The notes beneath the pieces are model-generated. The model made no database searches and was not told the origin of the DNA. It saw only the letters and a program-made list of their open reading frames with translations. A program made the position numbers and the translations under genes. A stretch of DNA of 22,092 bases. It comes from Flavisolibacter sp. GTDB taxonomy: Bacteria > Bacteroidota > Bacteroidia > Chitinophagales > Chitinophagaceae. The stretch covers positions 1 through 22,092 of the forward strand of contig JACDAZ010000167.1 in NCBI GenBank assembly GCA_013695175.1, written 5' to 3'. Below, in pieces: positions 1-8,089 of the stretch (positions are counted from its first letter, which is position 1; every line of letters starts with the position of its first letter).

Positions 1-386
1 AAATGGAGCAGCGAACTTTATCTGCAGCATACAAGTTTTATTGTAATAAAAATCTTGAAGGAGCTCATAGTGCGGAAACAGATGCAGTGGCTACAGCCGA
101 AATATTAAATGCACAATTAGAAAAATATCCTCAACTTGGTAATACTTTGGATTCTATTACCAAAGCTATAGGTGAGGATAATATCATCGATTTGGCTCGT
201 CGTTTTTCGTTTAATGATAAAGGCGTAGAAACTTTTAATTTTGGAAAACATAAAGGACGAACTGTTGCTGAAGTTTTAAAATCAGAGCCGCAATATTACG
301 ACTGGATGATGCGGGGAGAATTTCCTATGAATACAAAACAAAAACTTACAGAAATATATACAAGGGCAATGCTGAAAAAACAATAG
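1..386 (+). CDS. DEDDh 3'-5' exonuclease (DnaQ/ExoX-like), 3' part
   Basis: The gene enters from the left edge; only the last ~127 codons are visible (frame starting at base 3), so the Met at base 3 is probably internal. H22 and D27 in AHSAETDA match the Exo III motif (H-x-A-x-x-D) of DEDDh exonucleases such as the DNA polymerase III epsilon family. The Exo I (D-x-E) and Exo II motifs would lie off-window. Residues about 78-103, with FGKHKG and YYDWM, resemble the small C-terminal domain found in ExoX-like exonucleases, which argues for a stand-alone nuclease rather than a polymerase-bound epsilon subunit. Expected role: Mg-dependent removal of 3' nucleotides in DNA repair or proofreading (family knowledge). 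The glycosyltransferase start follows after 7 bases, so the two are likely co-transcribed. Confidence 0.8.
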   Translation, partial: MEQRTLSAAYKFYCNKNLEGAHSAETDAVATAEILNAQLEKYPQLGNTLDSITKAIGEDNIIDLARRFSFNDKGVETFNFGKHKGRTVAEVLKSEPQYYDWMMRGEFPMNTKQKLTEIYTRAMLKKQ

Positions 387-393
387 GAACTTC

Positions 394-1158
394 TTGGAAA
401 AACTTGTTATTATACCAACCTATAATGAAAAGGATAACATTCATGGAATTCTTCAGGCAATCTTTAGCCTGCAACAGAATTTTCATGTACTTGTAATAGA
501 TGACGGCTCACCTGATGGTACAGCAGCCGTAGTTAAAGATCTGCAACCTCAATACGAGCATCATCTTTTTTTACATGAAAGAAGTGGAAAACTGGGTTTA
601 GGAACTGCTTATATCTATGGGTTTAAATGGGCCATTAAAAATAATTACCAGTTTATTTTTGAAATGGATGCTGATTTTTCACATAATCCTGCTGATCTGG
701 AACGATTATACAATGCATGTAAATATAAAGGTGCCGATGTAGCAATAGGCTCCCGTTATGTAAAAGGTGGTGGTGTTAAAAACTGGCCGAAAAACAGGAT
801 TGCTTTATCCAAAGGCGCTTCTTTATATACACGGTTAATACTTTGGATGCCGCTGGAAGATCCTACTGCAGGTTTTATATGCTATAAGAAAGAGGTACTC
901 GAATCTATAAACTTAGACGAAATTCATTTTATAGGTTATGCATTCCAGATAGAAATGAAATTCGCTGCATGGAAACTTGGATTCAAGATCAAAGAAATTC
1001 CTATTCATTTTGAAGACAGGAAATATGGAGAATCTAAGATGAGTAAGGGAATAGTCAAGGAAGGTATACTTGGTGTATTGCAGTTAAGATGGTTCAGTAT
1101 GTTTACAAACTATAGACGCCGTGTAAAAAGTAAATTAAATCCTTCTGTAGTTGAATAA
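394..1158 (+). CDS. Polyprenol-phosphate mannosyltransferase-like GT2 glycosyltransferase
   Basis: A 254-aa GT-A fold enzyme of family GT2. Visible motifs are PTYNE (8-12), DDGSPDGT (36-43) and the metal-binding DAD within EMDADFSHNP (92-94), all as in dolichol/polyprenol monophosphomannose synthases. These transfer mannose (or another hexose) from a GDP-sugar to polyprenyl phosphate on the cytoplasmic face of the membrane, giving a lipid-linked sugar donor. There is no C-terminal membrane segment, so this is the soluble bacterial form. The start is TTG, 7 bases after the exonuclease stop; it gives the standard N-terminus MEKLVIIPTYNE and no upstream ATG fits. Donor and acceptor are inferred from the family; an undecaprenyl-phosphate glycosyltransferase of other specificity is possible. 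Confidence 0.86.
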   Translation: MEKLVIIPTYNEKDNIHGILQAIFSLQQNFHVLVIDDGSPDGTAAVVKDLQPQYEHHLFLHERSGKLGLGTAYIYGFKWAIKNNYQFIFEMDADFSHNPADLERLYNACKYKGADVAIGSRYVKGGGVKNWPKNRIALSKGASLYTRLILWMPLEDPTAGFICYKKEVLESINLDEIHFIGYAFQIEMKFAAWKLGFKIKEIPIHFEDRKYGESKMSKGIVKEGILGVLQLRWFSMFTNYRRRVKSKLNPSVVE

Positions 1159-1190
1159 TTTATTTTCTTCTTATATAATCAATTATTCAA
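1151..1190 (+). terminator. AT-rich 10-bp inverted repeat at the end of the GT2 gene
   Basis: TTGAATAATT (1151-1160) and AATTATTCAA (1181-1190) are perfect 10-bp inverted arms separated by 20 bases. The left arm contains the stop codon of the glycosyltransferase. Transcribed RNA could form a weak AT-rich hairpin followed by a pyrimidine-rich stretch (1196-1209) before the transporter start. This may be a weak terminator or a 3'-end stabiliser. The stem is almost all A:U and the loop long, so it may be chance. Confidence 0.3.
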
Positions 1191-1213
1191 AATCTAATTC
1201 TTTTCTTTAACTC

Positions 1214-2095
1214 ATGAAAAAAGCGTTGTTGCAATTGCATTCAGCAGTTTTTTTATGGGGATTTACAGGTGTATTAGGTAAGTTAATTACATTAGGCGAA
1301 ACCTGGCTTGTTTGGTGGCGTTTATTGATTACAGCTGTCACTCTCTGGATTTTTTATTTTTTTACTAAAAGAATCAAAAAACTTCCGGGTTCTTCTATAT
1401 TATACATTGGTTTTATAGGTACCATCCAGGCCTTGCATTGGGTATTTTTTTATGGCAGTATCAAATATTCAAACATAACCATTGCTCTTACATGTTTGTC
1501 AACATCTGCCTTGCTTTCTTCATTATTAGAGCCAGTTGTACTTCGTAAACGCTTTGACTTTTTTGAAATTATCTTAGGCTTTTTTGCTATTGCAGGCATT
1601 GTAATTATTTACAATACTCATTTACAGTTTTCTATAGGAATTATTATTGGTTTAATATCAGCATTACTAACAGTCATTGTATCTGTTCTGAATAAAAAAA
1701 TGATTGATAATTATGAGTCAGAAAGTATTGCAATTTATCAATTATCAGGGGGGTTTATAGGTTTGACTTTATTGCTACCTGTTTATTATTTATTATTTCC
1801 TTCATCATCTGTTATTCCAACTGTTACTGATTTTTTTTGGTTGTTTATTTTGAGTTGGGTATGTACCATATTTACTTTCTTTTTATATATAAGGTCTTTA
1901 AAAAAAGTTTCTGCATTTACCATGAACCTTACCTTAACGCTGGAGCCTGTATATGGGATTGTACTTGCTTTTTTATTATTTAAAGAAAATGAAATTCTGA
2001 GTAATTGGTTTTATGCAGGGTTTGGCTTAATAGCATTTGCAGTTGGCCTGCATATGGTGAGGCTATTAAAGCCACTAAGTTTGCGCAACAGGTAG
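1214..2095 (+). CDS. DMT-superfamily (EamA) transporter
   Basis: A 293-aa, very hydrophobic protein with about ten membrane spans arranged as two EamA repeats. The N-terminal half starts at LHSAVFLWGFTGVLGKLI and the second around 145-280 with WVCTIFTFFLYIRSLKK and LEPVYGIVLAFLLFKE. The LEPV element occurs in both halves (first as LEPVVLRKRF near 105), as expected for a duplicated drug/metabolite transporter. It should sit in the inner membrane and export or take up a small metabolite; the substrate cannot be read from sequence. It lies 55 bases after the glycosyltransferase on the same strand, with an inverted repeat between them, so it may be a separate unit. It converges on the next gene with 3 bases between stops. 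Confidence 0.88.
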   Translation: MKKALLQLHSAVFLWGFTGVLGKLITLGETWLVWWRLLITAVTLWIFYFFTKRIKKLPGSSILYIGFIGTIQALHWVFFYGSIKYSNITIALTCLSTSALLSSLLEPVVLRKRFDFFEIILGFFAIAGIVIIYNTHLQFSIGIIIGLISALLTVIVSVLNKKMIDNYESESIAIYQLSGGFIGLTLLLPVYYLLFPSSSVIPTVTDFFWLFILSWVCTIFTFFLYIRSLKKVSAFTMNLTLTLEPVYGIVLAFLLFKENEILSNWFYAGFGLIAFAVGLHMVRLLKPLSLRNR

Positions 2096-2098
2096 TAA

Positions 2099-2809
2099 CT
2101 ATGAAGAGATATATTTTACCAAGGTACGTTTGGCAATGGGTAATAAAGTTTCATCCACTGGTAATTTTAATTCTGTTTCTATACAATAAACAGCAGGATT
2201 AGGAAGGGCAGTCCTTTGCCTTATTAAATCGAACTTTATATTTTCGTATGTATTAGCCACACTGCGGTGAAGCATATCCAAATAAATCGTTTTAATACTT
2301 CTGTACATTTCATCATGCTTTTCAAAAATAGATAACCGGTACTGATAAACACGCGTATCTTTTGTGTTGCCAGCAGATAAGAAAAAATATCCTTCCTGTA
2401 TATCAAGCGGCACTAAACCTATTGGAGAAATAGATAGATTTTGTTCAACAAATTCATAAATTTCAGTGCCGCAGCTAATTGTGGTCTTCATTGTGTCTGC
2501 AGCATAACCTATAATTTCTTCCAACTCCTTCATCAGTTCATCATCTTCTATCATTTGCTCGTATAAGATCTGCAATTTTTCAATTTGAATGCCGGTAAGT
2601 TTTTTTGGAAATTGTTCCTGCAGGTATTTTTTATTTTCCCTGAAAGCAACAACATTATTATAGTGAAATATCAAATCAGCAAGCTGCGGGTACAACCTGT
2701 TCTGGTCAAAACATTTATTTATTTCCTGCAGGTAAGCAAGGAGGGTATACTTTTTTAATTCAAAATCTATATATCCTTCTGCAAACCAGGTTTGAGATAA
2801 TTCTTTCAT
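2099..2809 (-). CDS. Conserved hypothetical protein, 236 aa
   Basis: I do not recognise the family. The protein has no signal peptide or membrane span and looks cytoplasmic. The N-terminal half (1-115) is rich in charged and aromatic residues and predicted helical, with a possible coiled-coil stretch around LYEQMIEDDELMKELEEII. The C-terminal half (about 115-236) is more mixed, with FFLSAGNTKDTRVYQYRLSI suggesting beta strands. The ATG at 2809 follows an AT-rich 83-base region shared with the divergent lipoprotein gene. Codon use resembles its neighbours, so recent acquisition is not indicated. It converges on the EamA gene with 3 bases between stops. A Bacteroidota-restricted protein is plausible. 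Confidence 0.75.
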   Translation of the reverse strand: MKELSQTWFAEGYIDFELKKYTLLAYLQEINKCFDQNRLYPQLADLIFHYNNVVAFRENKKYLQEQFPKKLTGIQIEKLQILYEQMIEDDELMKELEEIIGYAADTMKTTISCGTEIYEFVEQNLSISPIGLVPLDIQEGYFFLSAGNTKDTRVYQYRLSIFEKHDEMYRSIKTIYLDMLHRSVANTYENIKFDLIRQRTALPNPAVYCIETELKLPVDETLLPIAKRTLVKYISS

Positions 2810-2892
2810 AGTCTCGAATTTATTGTTACAATATAATAAAATAGACCTTTATTTCATACACTTGTTTATCTTAACATTGTTAATAGTTTTTT

Positions 2893-3378
2893 ATGACCAG
2901 GTTCTTAATTTTTATTATAATCGGTTTTACATCATGCACAACAACCCATTATTATGTAGTTCGTCATGCCGAGAAGGAATATGTTAATTCAGATATGATG
3001 TCAACAGATGTACCACTTACTAAAGTTGGATGGGAAAGAGCGGAAGCTTTAAAAACAACCTTAGAAAATAAAAAAATTCAACGCATTTTCTCTACAAGTT
3101 ATATACGCACAACATCTACGGCTAAACCTTTAAGTGATGCAATAGGGGTGCAAATAGAATATTATAATCCTCGTGATTCTTTATTTATTGGTCAATTAAT
3201 AAATCTAAAGCAAAATGTTTTGGTAGTTGGTCATTCTAATACAATAGATGATTTAGTGAATGGATTAACAGGTACAAATCATTTGCAGGATCTGCCAGAA
3301 ACGCAATATGGTGATTTATTTGTTATTAAAAAGAAGGGCAGCAAGATTAAATTTCAGCATAAAAAATTTGGTGATTGA
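2893..3378 (+). CDS. Histidine phosphatase (phosphoglycerate mutase/SixA-like) lipoprotein
   Basis: A 161-aa protein with the histidine phosphatase signature: RHAEK at 24-28 (phospho-acceptor H25), a second arginine at R72 in STSYIRTT, and the second catalytic histidine H114 in VVGHSNT. It is about SixA size, smaller than phosphoglycerate mutases. The N-terminus has a short hydrophobic stretch ending in a lipobox-like FTSC with Cys15, so it is probably a lipid-anchored envelope phosphatase. The F at -3 is not ideal, and a plain signal anchor is the alternative. Substrate unknown. The gene is divergent from the 236-aa hypothetical gene; its ATG lies 9 bases after a 6+1+6 palindrome (TTAACA-T-TGTTAA, 2871-2883). 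Confidence 0.83.
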   Translation: MTRFLIFIIIGFTSCTTTHYYVVRHAEKEYVNSDMMSTDVPLTKVGWERAEALKTTLENKKIQRIFSTSYIRTTSTAKPLSDAIGVQIEYYNPRDSLFIGQLINLKQNVLVVGHSNTIDDLVNGLTGTNHLQDLPETQYGDLFVIKKKGSKIKFQHKKFGD

Positions 3379-3390
3379 ACAACCCTCTTT

Positions 3391-4734
3391 TTAATATTCC
3401 CTGTTTATATTAAAATTTTCAAGTTCATTGGCTACTGCAGTTAGGAATGTAGCCCCTAAACTTCCATCAACTATTCTATGGTCATAACTCATAGACAGGT
3501 ACATCATATGTCTTATAGCAATACTGTCGCCATGCGGAGTTTCTACAACAATAGGACGTTTTTTTATAGCACCAACAGCCAATATGGCTACCTGCGGTTG
3601 ATTAATAATAGGAGTACCCATTAGGCTGCCAAAAGTACCCACATTGGTCATTGTAAATGTGCCATCAGAAATGTCTTCCGGTTTAAGTTTGTTACTTCTT
3701 GCCATGTCAGCTAAATTGTTTACCTGTTTTGCTAATCCAACAAGGTTTAACTGATCTGCATTACGAATAACAGGAACTATTAAATTTCCAGAAGGCAAGG
3801 CGGTTGCCATTCCTATATTAATATCTTTTTTCACAATGATGTTGGTACCATCAAGCGAACTGTTTATGAGTGGAAATTTTTTGATGCACCTGACAATAGC
3901 TTCCAGGAATAAGGGTGTGAAAGTTATTTTAGACCCTTCTCTTTTTTCAAATTCTTTTTTAACCTTTTCACGCCACATTACCAGGTTCGTTACATCTGCT
4001 TCAGTAAAACTGGTAACATGTGGACTTGTATGTTTGCTGCGAACCATATGTTCTGCAATCAGCTTTCGCATGCGGTCCATTTCTATTACTTCTACATTGC
4101 CCTGGTATTGTGTTGGTGCAGGTTGTGTTTGCACTTTATTCATGGGTATAACCATCTGCTGTTGCGATTGTGGCTGTGATGGTTGGGACTGCGAATCTGA
4201 TGCTGAAGCCTTACCTGATCTGCGATCATTTACAAATTGTAAAATATCTTTTTTAGTAACCCTGCCTTCATTACCTGTGCCAGGTATATTTTCCAGTTCC
4301 GACATGGAAACACCTTCCTGTGCTGCAATGTTTAATACTAATGGTGAGTAAAACTTATTGCTGTTTTGAGATGAGGATGTTGCAGGCTTTTGTTGAGAAT
4401 AGGACTGTCCATTACCTGAGGATTGTGCTTTGACAGGTTCTGTCTGTTGAATAGTTGGTTTATTATCTGAACTTGAATTTTGAGAATCTGATGCATCTGT
4501 TTTTACCCTGGCAATCACGGTTCCTATAGGAACAACATCATTTACATTAAATAAAATTTCATCAATAACACCTTCAACAGTTGATGGTACTTCACTATCT
4601 ACTTTGTCTGTTGCAATCTCTAATACAGTTTCATCCATTTTTACGGCATCACCTGCATTTTTATGCCATTTCAAAATGGTTGCTTCCATTATACTTTCGC
4701 CCATCTTAGGCATTACCAGGTCTACAGTAGCCAT
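3391..4734 (-). CDS. Dihydrolipoamide acyltransferase, E2 of a 2-oxo acid dehydrogenase complex
   Basis: A 447-aa E2 with the full domain order. A single lipoyl domain covers 1-77, with the lipoylated lysine K44 in ATDKVDSE. A Ser/Gln-rich linker (81-127) leads to a peripheral subunit-binding domain (about 128-170, with GRVTKKDIL). A second linker rich in Ser, Gln and Pro (171-212) leads to the catalytic domain (215-445), with H419 and D423 in SYDHRIVDG. E2 transfers acyl groups from lipoyl to CoA in the cytoplasmic core. The sequence looks more like Bacteroidota branched-chain or generic 2-oxo acid E2 than succinyltransferase, but acyl specificity is not certain. No E1 gene is in the window; an E3 (19734-21137) lies about 15 kb away. 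Confidence 0.93.
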   Translation of the reverse strand: MATVDLVMPKMGESIMEATILKWHKNAGDAVKMDETVLEIATDKVDSEVPSTVEGVIDEILFNVNDVVPIGTVIARVKTDASDSQNSSSDNKPTIQQTEPVKAQSSGNGQSYSQQKPATSSSQNSNKFYSPLVLNIAAQEGVSMSELENIPGTGNEGRVTKKDILQFVNDRRSGKASASDSQSQPSQPQSQQQMVIPMNKVQTQPAPTQYQGNVEVIEMDRMRKLIAEHMVRSKHTSPHVTSFTEADVTNLVMWREKVKKEFEKREGSKITFTPLFLEAIVRCIKKFPLINSSLDGTNIIVKKDINIGMATALPSGNLIVPVIRNADQLNLVGLAKQVNNLADMARSNKLKPEDISDGTFTMTNVGTFGSLMGTPIINQPQVAILAVGAIKKRPIVVETPHGDSIAIRHMMYLSMSYDHRIVDGSLGATFLTAVANELENFNINREY

Positions 4735-4778
4735 ATAATTCGTTTTTAATCAGCAATCGTTAATCAACATGTAATTCA

Positions 4779-4798
4779 TTTGAAGAATTTTCTTCAAA
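4779..4798. promoter_or_regulatory. 20-bp palindrome upstream of the E2 gene
   Basis: TTTGAAGAA (4779-4787) and TTCTTCAAA (4790-4798) are perfect 9-bp inverted arms around a 2-base centre, about 45 bases before the E2 start. A TAnnTTTG match on the minus strand (TATTTTTG, 4820 to 4813) would place transcription start just upstream of it, so the palindrome would lie in the first ~30 transcribed bases. This fits an operator for a dimeric repressor. A CinA terminator is less likely: the stem is AT-rich and has no T-run after it. Confidence 0.4.
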
Positions 4799-4812
4799 AT
4801 CTCTTTTAGCGC

Positions 4813-4820
4813 CAAAAATA
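4813..4820 (-). promoter_or_regulatory. Possible Bacteroidota -7 box for the E2 gene
   Basis: The minus strand reads TATTTTTG, an exact match to the Bacteroidota -7 consensus TAnnTTTG. I see no convincing -33 TTG at 17-23 bases upstream. It lies between cinA and the E2 gene and would give a leader of about 70 bases. Chance matches are expected in AT-rich DNA. Confidence 0.3.
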
Positions 4821-4840
4821 AGCAATGCAGGTTAATGTTA

Positions 4841-6100
4841 TTAACCCGCCTCTTCTTCCAGTATCCATTTTCGAAGCATATTTAAAGCTGCAAATGCAGT
4901 TAATTCTATATTTCTCTTACGGTCAAACCTGAATTTGAATTTCTTTGCCTTCATATTCCCTTTTTTACCTACTGCTATCCATACTGTTCCCACCGGTTTT
5001 TCCTCTGATCCGCCTGTTGGTCCCATAATACCGGAAGTGGCAAGGCCATAATCAGTATTAAATTGGCTTAGTAAACCTTTAAGCATTTCTAAAACCGTTT
5101 CTTCACTAACGGCACCAACTTCTTTCAGTGTTTTTTCATCAACCTTTAATAGATTGGTTTTTACATCATTGGCATAACTGATGATGCTTCCATTAAAGAT
5201 TTTAGACGATCCTGCAATAGACGTTATAAGGTGTGCAATATATCCACCTGTGCAACTTTCGGCAGTGGACAAAGTTTTTCCTCTTTCATTTAATAATATA
5301 AAAATCGCTTCCTGTATTGATAAATCTTCATCAATCACAAGCCATTCACGGGTAATTGTTTTTAGCGTAGTAAAATGTTCCAGAACCTCGGGTTCCAGGT
5401 CATGTACATCATTATTTTTTGCAGTCAACCTCAAACGCACCATACCATAAGAAGGCAGGTATGCAAGTTTAATATGAAGGGGAAGTGAATCTTCAAAATC
5501 CTGTAATTTATCTGCAAGATCGCTTTCACCAATACCAGCAGTAAGTAATGTTTTATGAACCACCGCAGGTAATGCAAATGTTTTTCTTATTTCAGGAATT
5601 ACAGCATCTACCATCAACCCTTTCATTTCATGAGGTACACCTGGCAGCGATACATAAATCATGTCATTATGATTAAACCACATGCCCGGTGCTGTTCCTC
5701 TCTTATTTTCTAAAACTTTACAATTAGATAGCACTTCTGCCTGTTTAGTATTTCTATCGGTAACTAAACGCCCTAATTGTTTAAAAATATTCTTAACATT
5801 TTCAAGTGCACCTTCATTTATGATTAATTCAGATTTGAAAAATTCACATAGGGCCGGCTTGGTTATATCGTCGGCAGTGGGACCTAATCCACCGGTAATA
5901 ATCACAATATCAGAATCTTTGCTTTGAAGATCAAGAGCACTTAAAATTTCTTCTTTCGTATCGGCAACAGCCAGTTTTCTTTTGATCCAGATGCCGATTT
6001 TATTTAATTCCTTAGCTATAAAAGCACTATTTGTGTCAATGGTTTGACCTATTAATAATTCATCACCAATTGTTATTATTGAGGCATTAACTTCTTTCAT
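4841..6100 (-). CDS. cinA: CinA-family protein (NMN amidohydrolase / CinA)
   Basis: A 419-aa full-length CinA with two domains. The N-terminal MoaB/MogA-like domain (1 to ~175) carries TIGDELLIGQ (10-19) and TGGLGPTADD (69-78). The C-terminal PncC-type domain (about 262-416) carries TAESCTGG (279-286) and SGIMGPTGG, followed by EKPVGTVW. PncC domains deamidate nicotinamide mononucleotide to nicotinate mononucleotide in pyridine nucleotide salvage, and the N-terminal domain of some members hydrolyses ADP-ribose (family knowledge). The usual GIAGP is GIMGP here, a mild change. Cytoplasmic. It is divergent from dacB with only 39 bases between start codons, so the two promoters must overlap. The E2 gene follows 106 bases downstream on the same strand, probably with its own promoter. 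Confidence 0.93.
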   Translation of the reverse strand: MKEVNASIITIGDELLIGQTIDTNSAFIAKELNKIGIWIKRKLAVADTKEEILSALDLQSKDSDIVIITGGLGPTADDITKPALCEFFKSELIINEGALENVKNIFKQLGRLVTDRNTKQAEVLSNCKVLENKRGTAPGMWFNHNDMIYVSLPGVPHEMKGLMVDAVIPEIRKTFALPAVVHKTLLTAGIGESDLADKLQDFEDSLPLHIKLAYLPSYGMVRLRLTAKNNDVHDLEPEVLEHFTTLKTITREWLVIDEDLSIQEAIFILLNERGKTLSTAESCTGGYIAHLITSIAGSSKIFNGSIISYANDVKTNLLKVDEKTLKEVGAVSEETVLEMLKGLLSQFNTDYGLATSGIMGPTGGSEEKPVGTVWIAVGKKGNMKAKKFKFRFDRKRNIELTAFAALNMLRKWILEEEAG

Positions 6101-6139
6101 TGCCTTTTGCCATTAATTTAGTGCAATGTTACTACCATT

Positions 6140-7513
6140 ATGAAAAACTTATTTTTTACCTTCTTTTTAATAAACATAAGCTTTGTTGTTGTTGCTCAAA
6201 ATATCAATAGCCGGCTTGCATCTTCTTTTCAAACATTTGAAAGGGATAATCAATTGGTGAATGGAATTACTTCATTGTATGTAGTTGAAGCCAATACAGG
6301 CAAAGTTGTTTTTGAAAAAAATGCATCCATTGGTTTAGCGCCTGCATCAACACAAAAATTATTAACCTCAGTCACTGCTTATGAACTTTTAGGTAAAGAT
6401 TTCAGGTATCAGACGCAATTTGGTATTAGTGGAAATCATACTTCAGCTGCAATATTTATAAAACCGGGTGGTGATCCAACATTAGGAAGCTGGCGGTGGG
6501 AGCAAACTAAAGAACAAAATGTTTTGGAAAGAATTACAAAAGCTTTCTCTGGTGCAGCATCCTTACAAGGATTTTTAATTGAACAAATGGGTTGGAATTT
6601 TGAAACCATTCCCGGTGGCTGGACCTGGGAAGATATTGGAAACTATTATGGCGCCGGACCTTCAGTTTTAAACTGGCGGGAAAACCAGTTTGATCTTATT
6701 TTAAAATCGGGCAATTCATTAGGGTCACCTGTTTCTATTGTATCAACCACACCCAAACTCTATAATTATTCTCTATCATCTGATATAACATCAGCCGCAA
6801 AAGGTACAGGCGACAAGGCTTATATTTATTTTCCACTTAGTGGAACGGGTGGAATAGTAAGAGGTACTATTCCTGTAAATGAAAATAAATTCACCATCTC
6901 AGGTGCTATGCCCAATCCTGCTGATCAATTTGTTTTTACACTTGCTGAGGCTTTTAAAAACAGAGGAAAAGAATTGCAGGATGTAAAAACAATAATGATT
7001 GATTCTTTACTAACTAATAAAAAATTACTCCATACAGAAGTTTCGCCACCACTTGATAGCATAATTTATTGGTTTAACAGGAGGAGTATTAATCTTTATG
7101 GGGAGGCTTTGGTAAAAACATTTTCTTATCAAAAAACTAATAAAGCTTCAACCGCAGAGGGTATAAAACTGGTGAAAGAGTTTTGGAAAGTGAAAGGTAT
7201 TCCTTTAACGGAACTAAATATTTATGATGGTTCTGGTCTGTCACCTCTGAACAGGGTAACAACAAAATCACAGGTTACTGTGTTGCAATTTGCTAAAAAG
7301 CAAAACTGGTATCATGGATTTTATGCTTCCCTACCGGAATTTAACGGTATGAAAATGAAAAGCGGAACCATCAATGGAGTTAAAGGGTTTGCAGGTTACC
7401 ATACTGCTAAAAATGGTACAGAATATATTTATTCGTTTATTGTAAACAACTATAATGGTTCTGCATCAACACTAGTACAGAAGATGTATAAAGTTTTAGA
7501 TGAATTAAAATAA
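6140..7513 (+). CDS. dacB: D-alanyl-D-alanine carboxypeptidase/endopeptidase, PBP4 family
   Basis: A 457-aa class C penicillin-binding protein. All three serine-DD-peptidase motifs are present: SxxK as S70-T-Q-K73, SxN as S316-I-N318, and K407-S-G-T410 in place of KTG, plus the PBP4-typical YDGSGLSPLN at 362-371. The N-terminal signal peptide ends at VVVA19 with Gln20 next, so the mature protein is periplasmic or envelope-bound. It should trim the terminal D-Ala or cut D-Ala-mDAP cross-links in peptidoglycan. Length is normal for the family. It diverges from cinA (39 bases) and converges on doxX with one base between stop codons. Confidence 0.92.
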   Translation: MKNLFFTFFLINISFVVVAQNINSRLASSFQTFERDNQLVNGITSLYVVEANTGKVVFEKNASIGLAPASTQKLLTSVTAYELLGKDFRYQTQFGISGNHTSAAIFIKPGGDPTLGSWRWEQTKEQNVLERITKAFSGAASLQGFLIEQMGWNFETIPGGWTWEDIGNYYGAGPSVLNWRENQFDLILKSGNSLGSPVSIVSTTPKLYNYSLSSDITSAAKGTGDKAYIYFPLSGTGGIVRGTIPVNENKFTISGAMPNPADQFVFTLAEAFKNRGKELQDVKTIMIDSLLTNKKLLHTEVSPPLDSIIYWFNRRSINLYGEALVKTFSYQKTNKASTAEGIKLVKEFWKVKGIPLTELNIYDGSGLSPLNRVTTKSQVTVLQFAKKQNWYHGFYASLPEFNGMKMKSGTINGVKGFAGYHTAKNGTEYIYSFIVNNYNGSASTLVQKMYKVLDELK

Positions 7514-7514
7514 T

Positions 7515-7925
7515 CTATTTTCCAATAAACCTGTCCAGGCTTATTCTGCCCGCTCCTAAAAATAAAATGGCTAAAAAGCACACAAGAAATAAAGCAGATA
7601 GTTCACCTTTACCAAATATGGCACCTTTATCAGAGAAAAACAAGGCAACAGACATGGCTATAATTAATGGAATGGTTGCTAACCTCGTAAACAATCCTAA
7701 TATTATAAATGCAGCACAAAAGAATTCAGCAAATACTACCAAAGCCAATGAAGTTGTTGATCCAATATTAAATGGATCTGCAAACCTGTTGGCTTTATCT
7801 GCAAAATGAATAAGTTTGTCTAACCCATGGTTTCCCAACATCAGCATACCTGCACCGACACGTAATACCAGCATGGCAATGGAAAATGCCACCGGACTAG
7901 TTTTTGTGCTGAATAATCTTTTCAT
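7515..7925 (-). CDS. DoxX family membrane protein
   Basis: A 136-aa inner-membrane protein with four predicted spans: about 14-32, 55-78, 82-98 and 108-128. The order and the GAGMLMLGNHGLDKL and AEFFCAAFIILGLFTRLA segments are typical of DoxX (a loop with a conserved glycine and lysine, then helix 2). Members are linked to thiosulfate:quinone oxidoreductase subunits or, more often, have no known activity; the function here is open. It is divergent from the TPR gene (164 bases between starts) and converges tightly on dacB. Confidence 0.85.
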   Translation of the reverse strand: MKRLFSTKTSPVAFSIAMLVLRVGAGMLMLGNHGLDKLIHFADKANRFADPFNIGSTTSLALVVFAEFFCAAFIILGLFTRLATIPLIIAMSVALFFSDKGAIFGKGELSALFLVCFLAILFLGAGRISLDRFIGK

Positions 7926-8021
7926 ACGAATTCAATTGAGTGGCAATGTTATGAAATCATTTTCTAACAATGTTTTGTTAAACATAAATTTTCCAACCAT
8001 CTTAATTACTTTCTTTGACTG

Positions 8022-8048
8022 TTGTTTGGGTAACAATAAAATAATTTG
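8022..8048 (+). promoter_or_regulatory. Weak candidate promoter for the TPR-barrel-HU operon
   Basis: TTG at 8022-8024, a 17-base spacer and TAATTTG at 8042-8048 approximate the Bacteroidota TTG-N17-23-TAnnTTTG promoter with one base missing from the -7 box. It would give a leader of about 35 bases before the start at 8090. It is the best candidate in this divergent region, but it is imperfect. Confidence 0.3.
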
Positions 8049-8089
8049 AATATTTACAGCGTTATCCTTCATCGGCTAACGGATATTTT

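Noticed and set aside
2005..2202. A 65-codon plus-strand frame across the EamA/hypothetical junction
   Set aside because: It overlaps the ends of two convergent genes in other frames and shows no domain, signal or promoter.
2871..2883. TTAACA-T-TGTTAA palindrome before the phosphatase gene as an operator
   Set aside because: Short and AT-rich in an AT-rich intergenic stretch; without a second copy or conservation, chance explains it.
3836..4351. A 171-codon open frame on the plus strand inside the E2 gene
   Set aside because: It is antisense to a protein with clear lipoyl, binding and catalytic domains; its composition is Cys/Ser-rich and reflects the opposite strand's codons.
7567..8049. 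Two plus-strand frames (80 and 77 codons) over doxX and its upstream region
   Set aside because: They lie antisense to a recognisable DoxX protein; the low-complexity Asn/Ala-rich translation is typical of a shadow frame.
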